Shown in pieces: positions 16,226 through 24,486 of a DNA stretch of 35,366 bases (positions are counted from its first letter, which is position 1; each line of letters begins with the position of its first letter). The stretch spans positions 1 through 35,366 of the forward strand of contig JAAUOM010000038.1 in assembly GCA_012034865.1 (NCBI GenBank), given 5' to 3'. The notes below the pieces were generated by a model that saw only the letters and a program-made list of their open reading frames with translations, ran no database searches and was not told where the DNA came from. The position numbers were made by a program, and so were the translations under genes. This stretch comes from Acaryochloris sp. CRU_2_0 (GTDB lineage: Bacteria; Cyanobacteriota; Cyanobacteriia; Thermosynechococcales; Thermosynechococcaceae).

Positions 16226-18649
16226 CTAGGCTCCCAGATGCTTGGCTAACAGTTGTTTAGCCATGGGTTTGTATAACAGATGAAAAATGGTTTCGATATA
16301 GCGCAGAATATCTTCCCTATTTTCCTTAGAAGCATAATTCCAAAAACCATAGATCTTAGCGAGGGACAGTAATCGGTTGGTATGAATCTTCCAAGTATAG
16401 GTGCTGTAAACTCTGTCAACGGCTCGCTCTGAAATACGTTGCCAATAACTAGGATCCTGTTGGCATTGGCTAGCAAATTCCAGGAGTTTATTGGCCATTT
16501 CTGCCGTATGGGTAGGGTTGACATAAAAACCATTGCAGCCATCTTGAATAATTTCTAAAGGGCCACCAAAACGGGTGGCAAAGGTGGGCAATCCAGAAAT
16601 CATGGCTTCCAACACGGTTAAGCCAAAGGCTTCAAACAAGGCGGGCTGTACAAAAATACCTTGGCGATCGGCAATGACTCGATAGACTTCCCCGGAGTCT
16701 TGTTTAGAGAAACGCACCCCTAACCAACGAATTTTCCCATGTAAGTTGTATTGATCAATGATGTGATACAGTCGCTCAATCTCACTGATTTCTTCATGAT
16801 CAACTGATTCATTGGTTCTGAGCTTGCCTGCAACTAAAATTAAATTGAAATGGGCTTGTAGGTCAGGATATTGGCCAAAGCATTCTGCTAACCCCGTCAT
16901 ATTTTTGATCCGATCCAGACGGGCCATCGAAAACAGCGGTGGTTTGTCAGGATCATCTAAGTGACCGAAAACCTGTTCAGGGTCTTTGAGGGTAAATAGT
17001 AATTCCTGAAGACGCTGGGTATCTCCGGGGATCCGTTCTGGTTGACGAGTGTAGGGGAAATAAATATTTTCATTGACTCCGGGCGGGACGACATTGAATT
17101 TCGGACTAAATAATTCAGCTCCATAGACCACATGATACAGATCAGGCATAGTAAAGGAGCAATAACTCTCGTACTGGCCAATGGTATCAGGCCGACCCGC
17201 AATTTCTTGATAGGTGCTGGTAACAATAAAGTTAGCGGCATTCATGACAATCAAGTCAGCCGTAAATTGTAGGGAGAAATGATACTGTTCTTCTAGGTCT
17301 TGCCAGTAGAGATTACTGAATAAATACTTGGATTTTTCCAAGGCATGGGCAATGTTACATTGAGTCACCCCTAATCGTCGGGAGAGTAAGAAGGCTACTA
17401 AGTTCCCATCGGAATAGTTGCCCACAATCAAATCGGGTAACCCGCGAAATTCTGCCAATAATTCTCGTTCTGCATCAATGGCATAGGTTTCTAGGTAAGG
17501 CCAAATTTCAAATCGGGAAATCCAATGATGGGTCATCTTGGGGTTAAATTCCCGAAACGGCACGCGCAGAATCCACACATTATCCGTAGCGTGAACTTTC
17601 TCTAGTCTCTGATGACAAAGGGTGCCCTCGCTATGGGGAATTAACCGAGACAGAATAATGATTTTGGGCTGGACTTCTAGGGTATCTAAACCGGCGAGCT
17701 GCAAATCTTCTTGCAGTTGTTTTTCTAGGCTCTTGGCTTGATCTAAGACGTAGACGACTTGCCCCCCTGTATCGGGTCGGCCTAAGACACCTTCTTGCCC
17801 AAAGTAGCCATGAACTGAGACCAAGGCGATCCGAAAGATCATGGGAATGCGGGAGATGAAAGACTCCAAAACCTGATCATCAGGGGAATCGATGAGTTCA
17901 TCCAGCATTTCTAAGGTTTCTAAAACCCGCATCGCGGTATTTCCCCAGCCAGGTTCAAAGCCCAGATCTTGGAGATCAAACCGGAACTCAGGATAGGGTT
18001 GGTGAGCAGACATACCTGCCACTAAGCCGATCGCTTGCTTTACTCGCTCTGAGAGTTGGGCTGGACTCTGAATGCGTGGGTTAATGAGCAGCTGAGTACC
18101 GTTATAGGAATGGAGTTTGAGAAAGTTAAATAAAGAAAATAGCCACTGTTGAGGACCGTCAAAGAGCTTACTGGAGAGGTAACGATTGAGATACTGAACA
18201 CCACGACCAATATTTTTTGGATCTCGAATCACGGGGGAATAGTCATAGAAGGGACGAAAGTCAATTTCTAGAAGGTCACCTTCTTGCGGATGGTAGTGGC
18301 CGACAAAGCGATCGCGCAAGTCCAACAATTCTGCAACCCCAACCTGCTCATAGACCAATTCCCTAGGATCTAGACGATAAGCCTCTTCTGAAGCAATTTT
18401 GGGACGAATGATGAAATAAAGATTTTCATCCTCAAGCAAAAGTTCTTGGGTATAGTAGATCAGCTTCTGGAGGCAAGATGATAACTGAAATTCAGGCGGT
18501 TTTTGGTATTTTTGGCAAAAGGTGTCAAAAACGCTGAGAATATCATTGCGCAGTAAATAACGTTGTGGTTGGTTGTGGATTTCACTAGCAAATTGTCGCA
18601 AATCAGTTTTTTCATCGCTATTCAATACCGCCTGAATTAGCTGAGACAT
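16226..18649 (-). CDS. susA: Sucrose synthase
   Basis: This GT4-family glycosyltransferase reversibly converts sucrose plus a nucleoside diphosphate to NDP-glucose and fructose. I chose the ATG at 18649 with CGGAG just upstream; a GTG at 18664 would add five residues. The 807-aa length equals plant and cyanobacterial sucrose synthases. The N-terminal regulatory half precedes the catalytic domains. Key motifs are GYFGQEGVLGRPDTGGQVVY (fructose/sucrose site), GVTQCNIAHALEKSKY, NYSDGNLVAFLLSRRLG, ARLDRIKNMTGLAECF, and EAFGLTVLEAM with the GT4 E-x7-E pair near residues 673 and 681. Sucrose-phosphate synthase is shorter or organised differently, so this call is firm. No other sugar genes adjoin it. 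Confidence 0.97.
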   Translation of the reverse strand: MSQLIQAVLNSDEKTDLRQFASEIHNQPQRYLLRNDILSVFDTFCQKYQKPPEFQLSSCLQKLIYYTQELLLEDENLYFIIRPKIASEEAYRLDPRELVYEQVGVAELLDLRDRFVGHYHPQEGDLLEIDFRPFYDYSPVIRDPKNIGRGVQYLNRYLSSKLFDGPQQWLFSLFNFLKLHSYNGTQLLINPRIQSPAQLSERVKQAIGLVAGMSAHQPYPEFRFDLQDLGFEPGWGNTAMRVLETLEMLDELIDSPDDQVLESFISRIPMIFRIALVSVHGYFGQEGVLGRPDTGGQVVYVLDQAKSLEKQLQEDLQLAGLDTLEVQPKIIILSRLIPHSEGTLCHQRLEKVHATDNVWILRVPFREFNPKMTHHWISRFEIWPYLETYAIDAERELLAEFRGLPDLIVGNYSDGNLVAFLLSRRLGVTQCNIAHALEKSKYLFSNLYWQDLEEQYHFSLQFTADLIVMNAANFIVTSTYQEIAGRPDTIGQYESYCSFTMPDLYHVVYGAELFSPKFNVVPPGVNENIYFPYTRQPERIPGDTQRLQELLFTLKDPEQVFGHLDDPDKPPLFSMARLDRIKNMTGLAECFGQYPDLQAHFNLILVAGKLRTNESVDHEEISEIERLYHIIDQYNLHGKIRWLGVRFSKQDSGEVYRVIADRQGIFVQPALFEAFGLTVLEAMISGLPTFATRFGGPLEIIQDGCNGFYVNPTHTAEMANKLLEFASQCQQDPSYWQRISERAVDRVYSTYTWKIHTNRLLSLAKIYGFWNYASKENREDILRYIETIFHLLYKPMAKQLLAKHLGA

Positions 18650-18809
18650 ACAAAGGCTCCGCACAATGGATCTAGAAACATATTAAGCCTGATGGCACCA
18701 GAGTAAGACAATTCCCCAGGGTCACCCACCGCGGCCTTAGCAGTTTCTCGGCGATCAGCTCAAGATCTGAAGTTAAGACTATTCATCCATCGGACAATCT
18801 TGGGCAAAA

Positions 18810-18836
18810 AAAGCTGGCCAACAACTGGCCAGCTTT
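18810..18836 (-). terminator. Strong intrinsic terminator of ycf35
   Basis: AAAGCTGGCCA (18810-18820) and TGGCCAGCTTT (18826-18836) are perfect 11-bp arms around a 5-nt loop. Read leftward, the stem runs into seven T residues. It lies 28 bp past the ycf35 stop codon and separates that transcript from susA. Confidence 0.9.
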
Positions 18837-18864
18837 GCAGAATTTTTGGGAACGCACAGTGACA

Positions 18865-19215
18865 CTAATGTAGAACTAGCTTGACATTGGCATTCTGAAG
18901 TTCAGGGCGTTTAATTTCCGATAGGGTTTTCGTAACAGCATATTTCTGATTAATAGAATTGATTAATTCAGTTTGATTATGCTTTTTGGCGACACCCCAC
19001 AGGTCAGCAATTAAATCAAAGGAGCCATCTGTATTGTGGGACCAACCCAAATCATATTCGCCCTCTAAGACCGCAACAATGTCTGCACGGACACGTTGGC
19101 CATTATAACCCCGTACATCGGCATTCGTTTTGACTTCAATGCCAAGAGCTTTGAGGGATGACTTCAAAATCTCAGCCTCGGTGATCTTGGTACGGAGCGT
19201 GCTAAAGTGTGACAT
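18865..19215 (-). CDS. ycf35: DUF1257 protein Ycf35
   Basis: This small protein is conserved in cyanobacteria and red-algal plastids; its molecular function is unknown. I chose the ATG at 19215 since it follows TGGAGGAAT and begins MSHFSTLRTKITEAEILKSSL, the usual start of the family; ten extra upstream codons are open. At 116 aa it has the typical length. The body contains DVRGYNGQRVRADIVAVLEGEYDLGW and the end has QKYAVTKTLSEIKRPEL. It is the last gene of a leftward set with ycf46, behind a palindrome-rich spacer and before a strong terminator. Confidence 0.93.
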   Translation of the reverse strand: MSHFSTLRTKITEAEILKSSLKALGIEVKTNADVRGYNGQRVRADIVAVLEGEYDLGWSHNTDGSFDLIADLWGVAKKHNQTELINSINQKYAVTKTLSEIKRPELQNANVKLVLH

Positions 19216-19250
19216 TGGATATTCCTCCAGGAATTGAGATAACAACGTTA

Positions 19251-19341
19251 GGTTTGTACAAACCGCAATTCCGTCGGCGTTGCGGTTAGGTTTGATGCGA
19301 CTAGCCTATAGGCTAGGGATTCCTCCTGCTGGGAACAGGAG
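19251..19341. repeat. Four consecutive palindromes between ycf46 and ycf35
   Basis: The structures are GGTTTGTACAAACC (19251-19264, perfect), AACCGCAA (19261-19268) pairing with TTGCGGTT (19280-19287), CTAGCCTATAGGCTAG (19301-19316, perfect), and CTCCTG (19323-19328) pairing with CAGGAG (19336-19341). The first two share bases and would compete. They occupy almost the whole 133-bp spacer, just upstream of the ycf35 ribosome-binding site. Confidence 0.7.
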
Positions 19342-19348
19342 AAAGCTT

Positions 19349-20854
19349 TTAGAACTCCAGTCGCTGGTATTCAGCGACGGAGTTGGCTGCTGGACGGGCT
19401 CGTTGCCGCGCCCAATCTCGTAGCGCCATCACCTGTTCTGTCATGGTTTTGGAGAGGGGTAAGGTGGAGCGGCTAGCAGCAATAATATCAAGTTGGGTAA
19501 ATTCACGATTTTGGGCAAAAGCCTCATACATCGCCGCAATAACGACCTGCTCAATTTCTGCACCCGAAAACCCCTCACAGACTTTGGCCAGTTCTGCCAA
19601 ATCAAATCGAGATGTATCGTGGCGACGCTGCGACAGATGAATTTCAAAGATCTGTTGCCGTTCTTGTTGGGTCGGCAGATCGACAAAGAAAATTTCATCG
19701 AATCGCCCTTTGCGTAGGAACTCTCCCGGTAGACGTTCAACTCGGTTGGCCGTTGCCATAACAAAGACGGGGGAGGTTTTTTCTTGCATCCAGGTTAAGA
19801 AGGATCCAAAAATCCGGCTAGAGGTACCGCCATCCGAATCAGAGGATCCGGCACCACCAGCAAAGGCTTTATCCATTTCATCAATGAATAGGATGGAGGG
19901 TGAAATAGATTCAGCCGTTTTTAAGGCGCTGCGCAGATTCGCTTCTGAGCGCCCAACCATAGAGCCATCGTAGACGCGACCCATATCTAAGCGCAGGAGG
20001 GGTAATCCCCATAACCGAGAAGTGGTCTTGGCAATCAGGGACTTTCCACAACCCGGAACACCGAGAATTAACATGCCTTTGGGTTGGGGTAAGCCATATT
20101 CACGCGCCCGTTCAGTAAAGGCTTCCGAACGCTGGGTTAACCAACGCTTCAGCTCCTCTAGCCCCCCCACCGAATCGATGGTTTGATCGCATTCGATGTA
20201 TTCGAGAATGCCATTGCGCCGGATGAGTTGCTTTTTATCAGACAGGACAATACCAACTTCTGCTTCCGTCAGTTTCCCTGCTGTGACTTTGGCTTTACGG
20301 TAGACTTTTTCAACTTCATCTTTAGTCAGGCCTAAGGCTGCTTTTAAGAGTTTTTCCCGCGCAGGGGTAGAGAGGGGATAGCCTGAAGTGAAGAGTTGCT
20401 GATCGAGAACCTCCTGTAGCTCTACGAGATCAGGAAGGGGATAGTCTAGCACCACCATTTCTTTTTCCAATTCCAGGGGCACCTGATGAACCGGAGACAT
20501 CAGAATGATGGTTTTGTAAGTGTTCTTGAAGCTGGCGATCGCATCGCGCAACCACCGCACCACCTCTGGACTCCCTAAAAACGGATGTAAGTCCTTAAAA
20601 ATGAAGATGGCATTTTGGCGCTCCCCAATAGCCGACTGAATGGCCATTTCTGGATGGGAAGTGCTGTGCTGTGTCGAACTTCGAGGTTGCCCATATTCAA
20701 CGGTACCTCGGGTTGTGGTCCAGATAAAGACCTTACGCTCAGGTTGAATTTGAGCAATGGCGGCAATAGCCTGCTCTGCTCGTTCTTCCTCTGGTGTGAC
20801 GAGGTAGATCAAAGGATATTGAGCTCGGATGAGAATGCTTAGCTCTTCTTTCAT
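19349..20854 (-). CDS. ycf46: AAA+ ATPase Ycf46
   Basis: This AAA-family ATPase is conserved in cyanobacteria and some algal plastids, with a proposed link to inorganic-carbon or photosynthetic regulation but no settled function. I chose the ATG at 20854 (MKEELSILIRAQYPLIYLVTPEEERA), the family's usual start; 27 upstream codons are open but look non-coding. The product is 501 aa. Walker A is GVPGCGKS (Lys271), Walker B is SILFIDEMDKAF (Asp325, Glu326), and arginine-finger residues lie in FLRKGRFDEIFF. A helical lid follows, with SGAEIEQVVIAAMYEA. The N-terminal about 200 residues form the family-specific domain. It lies 96 bp downstream of the RHH gene and upstream of ycf35 on the same strand. 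Confidence 0.93.
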   Translation of the reverse strand: MKEELSILIRAQYPLIYLVTPEEERAEQAIAAIAQIQPERKVFIWTTTRGTVEYGQPRSSTQHSTSHPEMAIQSAIGERQNAIFIFKDLHPFLGSPEVVRWLRDAIASFKNTYKTIILMSPVHQVPLELEKEMVVLDYPLPDLVELQEVLDQQLFTSGYPLSTPAREKLLKAALGLTKDEVEKVYRKAKVTAGKLTEAEVGIVLSDKKQLIRRNGILEYIECDQTIDSVGGLEELKRWLTQRSEAFTERAREYGLPQPKGMLILGVPGCGKSLIAKTTSRLWGLPLLRLDMGRVYDGSMVGRSEANLRSALKTAESISPSILFIDEMDKAFAGGAGSSDSDGGTSSRIFGSFLTWMQEKTSPVFVMATANRVERLPGEFLRKGRFDEIFFVDLPTQQERQQIFEIHLSQRRHDTSRFDLAELAKVCEGFSGAEIEQVVIAAMYEAFAQNREFTQLDIIAASRSTLPLSKTMTEQVMALRDWARQRARPAANSVAEYQRLEF

Positions 20855-20950
20855 GACCTTTGTCTCCCAATGCAAGAGGTAGATTACAGAGAAAGCATGA
20901 AGTTGAACAAACAGCAGAGGCTGATGCCCCACCAACCTTAAAGCCGAAGC

Positions 20951-21283
20951 TTAGACACTCGCTCCGACAAGCTCTTCAGTTGCTGCAGGTTGTTGAACCT
21001 TGAGTCCATCATCATTTAACATTGCCGGTTGCTCTCTTAAGGAAACCATCTCGCCCCCCCGCAGAATCACCGTACTGGTGCATTCTGGGCAGCTATACAC
21101 TTGATGGGTAGATCCATAGGTAGATGCTTCCACTTGTTCGACAGCCTCAGGATGACCCAAATAAAAGTCAATTGCCCGTTCAGCAATGGCTGACATGGGC
21201 TGTGCATCGACCGCTGCTCGGATTTTGAGCTGGCGATGGAGGTCAGGCGGCAGGTAAAGAGTAACCTTGTGTTTATCTTGCAT
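20951..21283 (-). CDS. Ribbon-helix-helix protein with a C-terminal CPEC motif
   Basis: The first 45 residues (KVTLYLPPDLHRQLKIRAAVDAQPMSAIAERAIDFYL) match the ribbon-helix-helix fold of CopG/Arc-type DNA-binding proteins. A Cys-x2-Cys (SCPECTSTVILRGGEMV) follows near residues 69-72 and may bind metal across a dimer. The tail is acidic and probably disordered. At 110 aa it is longer than minimal RHH antitoxins, and no toxin gene adjoins it. It is the first gene of the leftward set with ycf46 and ycf35. A perfect 12-bp palindrome lies 16 bp upstream of its start, so autoregulation is plausible. Confidence 0.75.
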   Translation of the reverse strand: MQDKHKVTLYLPPDLHRQLKIRAAVDAQPMSAIAERAIDFYLGHPEAVEQVEASTYGSTHQVYSCPECTSTVILRGGEMVSLREQPAMLNDDGLKVQQPAATEELVGASV

Positions 21284-21660
21284 ATGACTTAGTAAGTGGA
21301 TACCCGGGTATATGAATACAGCTTAAGGATTAGGCAAGGTGCTGTCAAGCTGTCAAGCTGCTATGACGTCAAAAATATTACAAAAATACATACAATTCAG
21401 ATCGTACTGGAGTGTGAGACACCGCTATATCGCCACCAAACTATATCGTCGCCGAAGTAGAGTCCACATCAGTTCCCAGATCGCAATCACTATGAATAAT
21501 TCAGCATCTTAGATCAGGGATTGGCTGTCTTGACGCAGCCACGCGGTAGCAGACAGACAGATTTTTGCAGTGAGATAAAAAATATTAAGTACCACCTCTC
21601 AATTTGGATACGGCAAAGCTAAAGTGGGCTAGAAAAGATTCTTGATCTCTTGTTGCTGCA
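21284..21660. other. 377-bp divergent spacer with several short repeats
   Basis: Promoters for the RHH gene (leftward) and the kinase gene (rightward) should lie here. Visible structures are the palindrome at 21300-21311, the direct repeat GCTGTCAA-GCTGTCAA-GCTG (21341-21360), TGACGTCA (21364-21371), and two CTATATCG copies 16 bp apart (21425-21432 and 21441-21448). I see no ORF. Confidence 0.5.
21300..21311. promoter_or_regulatory. Perfect palindrome upstream of the RHH gene; candidate operator
   Basis: ATACCCGGGTAT is an exact 12-bp palindrome, 16 bp upstream of the RHH start codon. Ribbon-helix-helix proteins bind short palindromes as dimers and often repress their own gene, so this is a reasonable operator. 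No binding evidence exists. Confidence 0.4.
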
Positions 21661-23520
21661 ATGCTTTGCTATGTCAATTCTGATTGTGAAAATCCGCACC
21701 CTGGCACATATAAGCATGGTCAGCAAAGTAGCCTACCTGTAGTTCCCTTATTGAGCGATCGCTTCAAGATCCTCAACCTCTTGGAGCGGGGTGGTTTTGG
21801 CAAAATCTACTTGGCAGAAGATACCCACAATCACTATCAACGCTGTATCATCAAGCAACTTGCCTATCAATGGCCAGGGACTTGGGCTAATAAGCGGGCA
21901 GAAAAACTATTTACCCAAGAAGCACAACAACTTCAGCGGTTGGGACAACATCCACAAATTCCTGCTCTCTATGCCTATTTTACGGAGGGAACCAATTTCT
22001 ATCTGGCTCAAGAATTGATTGAAGGCCACACCCTTCTCAAAGAACTGCAACAAAATGGTGTCTTTAGTGAAGATCAAATTCGGAAGGTATTGCTGAAGAT
22101 TCTGCCTGTATTAAGGGATATTCACGGGCAAGGAGTCATTCACCGCGATCTAAAGCCAGAAAATATCATGCGTAAATATGAAGACGGTACCCTCGCTTTA
22201 ATCGATTTTGGTGTATCCCGGCAATTTACGGCATCTATGTTGACCAAAACGGGGACAATCCTTGGATCTCATGGCTATGCAGCCCTAGAACAAATACAAG
22301 CAGGTAAATCCTGTCCTGCCAGTGATCTGTTTAGTTTGGGAGTATCTTGTTTTCAACTGCTCACCAACAAGGCTCCCTATACCCTGTTTTTGCAGTACGG
22401 CTATAGTTGGATTAGTCAATGGAAGCAGTACCTTCAAACCCCCATTAGCCAACGTTTAAGGACTGTTTTAGGCAAACTTCTCCAAAATGATCTCAAACTA
22501 CGCTATAGCTCTGCTGCATCTGTACTAACAGAGTTACAAGCCCAGCCCAGGATCCATCTTCCAGACTCCTCAGCCCCCAATACGCTCTCAGAATTATCCC
22601 TTGTTTCCACCAAGCTGGTTGGTAGTCCCCCCTGCTATCAACCTATAGCGAGGGTCTCCAAACCAGTTCTCGCCCCTCAATACCCGCTATTCCACACCTT
22701 CAAGTTCGAGGCAATTACCGTTAATAATAAAGGGGAGGTGATTCAACGTCAGCAACAAGTTGCTCAGGGTTTTTATGAAAATCTAGGTGATGGCATCCAC
22801 TTAGAGATGGTGGCAATTCCAGCGGGTCGTTTCATGATGGGATCTCCTAGCCAAGAGCTAGGACGCGATGCCAATGAAGACCCCTATCATGCTGTCGAGG
22901 TTGCTCCATTTTTTATGGGTAAATTTGTAGTGACTCAACTGCAATGGCGAGCCGTATCTTTTCTGCCCAAAGTCTCTCACGATCTGCATTACAACCCCTC
23001 TAAATTTAAAGGACCTAACCATCCCGTCGAGCAAGTGTCTTGGCTAGATGCCATGGAGTTTTGTGCCCGCTTATCTCAAAAAACGGGTCGAGACTACCGC
23101 TTGCCCAGTGAAGCCGAATGGGAATATGCCTGTCGAGCAGGAACGGCTACTCCCTTTGCCTATGGATCCACGATTACTTCGGAGCAGGCCAATTATCAAG
23201 GCCAATTTACCTATGGCGACGGATCCAAAGGTCTGTATCGGCAATCCACGACCCGAGTGGGACAATTTCATGCCAATGGGTTTGGGTTATATGATATGCA
23301 TGGCAATGTCTATGAATGGTGTTTAGATTGTTGGCACAAAAACTATGACGGTGCCCCTACCGATGGCAGTCCTTGGCTGACCCCGAAAGATGGCGATCTG
23401 CGTGTCCTCAGAGGCGGATCTTGGTACAACAAGCCTCGGCAATGCCGAGCCGCTAATCGCAGTCACTATATACCGCATAACCGTATCAATGACATTGGGT
23501 TCAGGGTAGTGGTCTGGTAA
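21661..23520 (+). CDS. Ser/Thr protein kinase fused to an FGE-sulfatase-fold domain
   Basis: The 619-aa protein has a Hanks-type kinase domain at about residues 35-300: glycine loop LERGGFGKIYLAED, Lys in CIIKQL, catalytic loop VIHRDLKPENIM, and DFGVSRQF. A Pro/Ser linker follows. The C-terminal about 250 residues have the formylglycine-generating-enzyme fold: MVAIPAGRFMMGS, VTQLQWRAV, PVEQVSWLDAMEFCARLS, RLPSEAEWEYACRAG, GLYDMHGNVYEWCLD and RVLRGGSWYNKP ending GFRVVVW. The fold is intact, but the copper-binding cysteine pair of true FGE is not evident; only QCRAANRS has a Cys there. The N-terminus (LCYVNSDCENP) keeps one half of the Cys4 knuckle usual in cyanobacterial kinases; the second half is lost. 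There is no membrane segment, so it is probably cytoplasmic. Confidence 0.92.
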   Translation: MLCYVNSDCENPHPGTYKHGQQSSLPVVPLLSDRFKILNLLERGGFGKIYLAEDTHNHYQRCIIKQLAYQWPGTWANKRAEKLFTQEAQQLQRLGQHPQIPALYAYFTEGTNFYLAQELIEGHTLLKELQQNGVFSEDQIRKVLLKILPVLRDIHGQGVIHRDLKPENIMRKYEDGTLALIDFGVSRQFTASMLTKTGTILGSHGYAALEQIQAGKSCPASDLFSLGVSCFQLLTNKAPYTLFLQYGYSWISQWKQYLQTPISQRLRTVLGKLLQNDLKLRYSSAASVLTELQAQPRIHLPDSSAPNTLSELSLVSTKLVGSPPCYQPIARVSKPVLAPQYPLFHTFKFEAITVNNKGEVIQRQQQVAQGFYENLGDGIHLEMVAIPAGRFMMGSPSQELGRDANEDPYHAVEVAPFFMGKFVVTQLQWRAVSFLPKVSHDLHYNPSKFKGPNHPVEQVSWLDAMEFCARLSQKTGRDYRLPSEAEWEYACRAGTATPFAYGSTITSEQANYQGQFTYGDGSKGLYRQSTTRVGQFHANGFGLYDMHGNVYEWCLDCWHKNYDGAPTDGSPWLTPKDGDLRVLRGGSWYNKPRQCRAANRSHYIPHNRINDIGFRVVVW

Positions 23521-23561
23521 CTTGTCCTATGACAGGCCAGGGGGACAGAAAAGCGATGTCG

Positions 23562-24341
23562 TTATAGGAGTTTGGATAGTTTAGAGCCGAATACGCGTCG
23601 TTGGAATTCAAGAGCTTTTTGTTGATTTGGAATCTGCTGAGCCAAGGCTTTGACAAAATCCATCAGCTTTAAATCGGGGGTTTGAGCAAGGGTGCGATCG
23701 CAAATCATGTAGGCGATAGGTCCAATGATTTCAGCCAACTGTTCTTGGCAGAAGGCAATTTCACCTTCAGATAAAGAGGAGGGATGGGGAGAGAGATGAG
23801 GGATCTGCTGGGCAAATCCGTTAACAGTTGGGTAAGTTTCAGTACTTCCATTCATAACAGATGTAGAGAAGCCACTGGCTGCATAGGCCAAAACTGTATC
23901 CTCAGAGACGGAAGATCCTGTGTTCCCATTGATGAGCTGAGTGGGACTGGAACTGAGGTATACCACTGTTTCATTGGAGTGAAGCGCTTGCAGAGAGATT
24001 CGTAACTTCAGCAAACGCTGCTGAATTTGGTGTTGTAAATAACCGGACGGGACAGCATTGGCTCTAATCAGCAGGAATAGATCGGCGCTACACTGCACCA
24101 AAATCAAGTAGCCTTCCTGGGCTTGGATGGTCACCCCATCCACAGCATGCCATTGACACTGTTCAGAAACACAACCCGCAAGGTGTAGCATCACGCCCGC
24201 CATCATAGAAGTGGATGCTTCCGAAATGCCAATAGGGTCTGTCAAGGGTTGACCTTGGGCGGAAACCATCACTGCACCTTGAACCTCTGTTGAGCTAGAA
24301 ACGAACTGGATGAGTAATGTCTCAATGGTTTCCTTATTCAT
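23562..24341 (-). CDS. Roadblock/LC7-domain protein with a cyanobacterial C-terminal domain
   Basis: Residues 1-115 fit the roadblock/LC7 (MglB-like) fold: ETLLIQFVSSSTEVQGAVMVSAQGQPL, then EGYLILVQCSADLFLLIRANAV. Proteins of this fold regulate small GTPases or assemble signalling complexes. A Ser/Thr-rich linker (about 125-190) follows. The C-terminal about 70 residues (QEQLAEIIGPIAYMICDRTL, then FVKALAQQIPNQQKALEFQ) resemble a helical domain found at the ends of many cyanobacterial signalling proteins. The gene converges with the kinase-FGE gene, 41 bp between stops. A partner GTPase is not in the window. A hairpin lies just upstream of the start. Confidence 0.72.
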   Translation of the reverse strand: MNKETIETLLIQFVSSSTEVQGAVMVSAQGQPLTDPIGISEASTSMMAGVMLHLAGCVSEQCQWHAVDGVTIQAQEGYLILVQCSADLFLLIRANAVPSGYLQHQIQQRLLKLRISLQALHSNETVVYLSSSPTQLINGNTGSSVSEDTVLAYAASGFSTSVMNGSTETYPTVNGFAQQIPHLSPHPSSLSEGEIAFCQEQLAEIIGPIAYMICDRTLAQTPDLKLMDFVKALAQQIPNQQKALEFQRRVFGSKLSKLL

Positions 24342-24352
24342 ATTAAGTTTAG

Positions 24353-24383
24353 TAGGTTCAATCCATTGATACCGCTGAACCTA
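24353..24383 (-). promoter_or_regulatory. Hairpin immediately upstream of the roadblock gene
   Basis: TAGGTTCA (24353-24360) and TGAACCTA (24376-24383) are perfect 8-bp arms around 15 nt. The near arm is 11 bp from the ATG at 24341, so the structure covers the expected ribosome-binding region in the mRNA. It could be an operator or a translational control hairpin. Confidence 0.4.
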
Positions 24384-24486
24384 TTTCCCCCTTCTAGCTA
24401 TCTAACTTGTTTTTAGGAAAATTTCAATCCAGACACACAAGTTTTCTGATGGAGAAGATAGAAAAAGGGACAGAAAAGGCGAAACT

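Noticed and set aside
19251..19264. GGTTTGTACAAACC as a LexA box
   Set aside because: It does not fit the cyanobacterial LexA consensus as I know it and neighbouring genes are not SOS genes.
20951..21283. RHH gene as an antitoxin of a toxin-antitoxin pair
   Set aside because: No small toxin gene lies beside it; the next gene is ycf46, a large conserved ATPase.
21341..21360. GCTGTCAA repeats as a CRISPR or plasmid iteron array
   Set aside because: Only two and a half copies of 8 bp, no spacers and no replication gene nearby.
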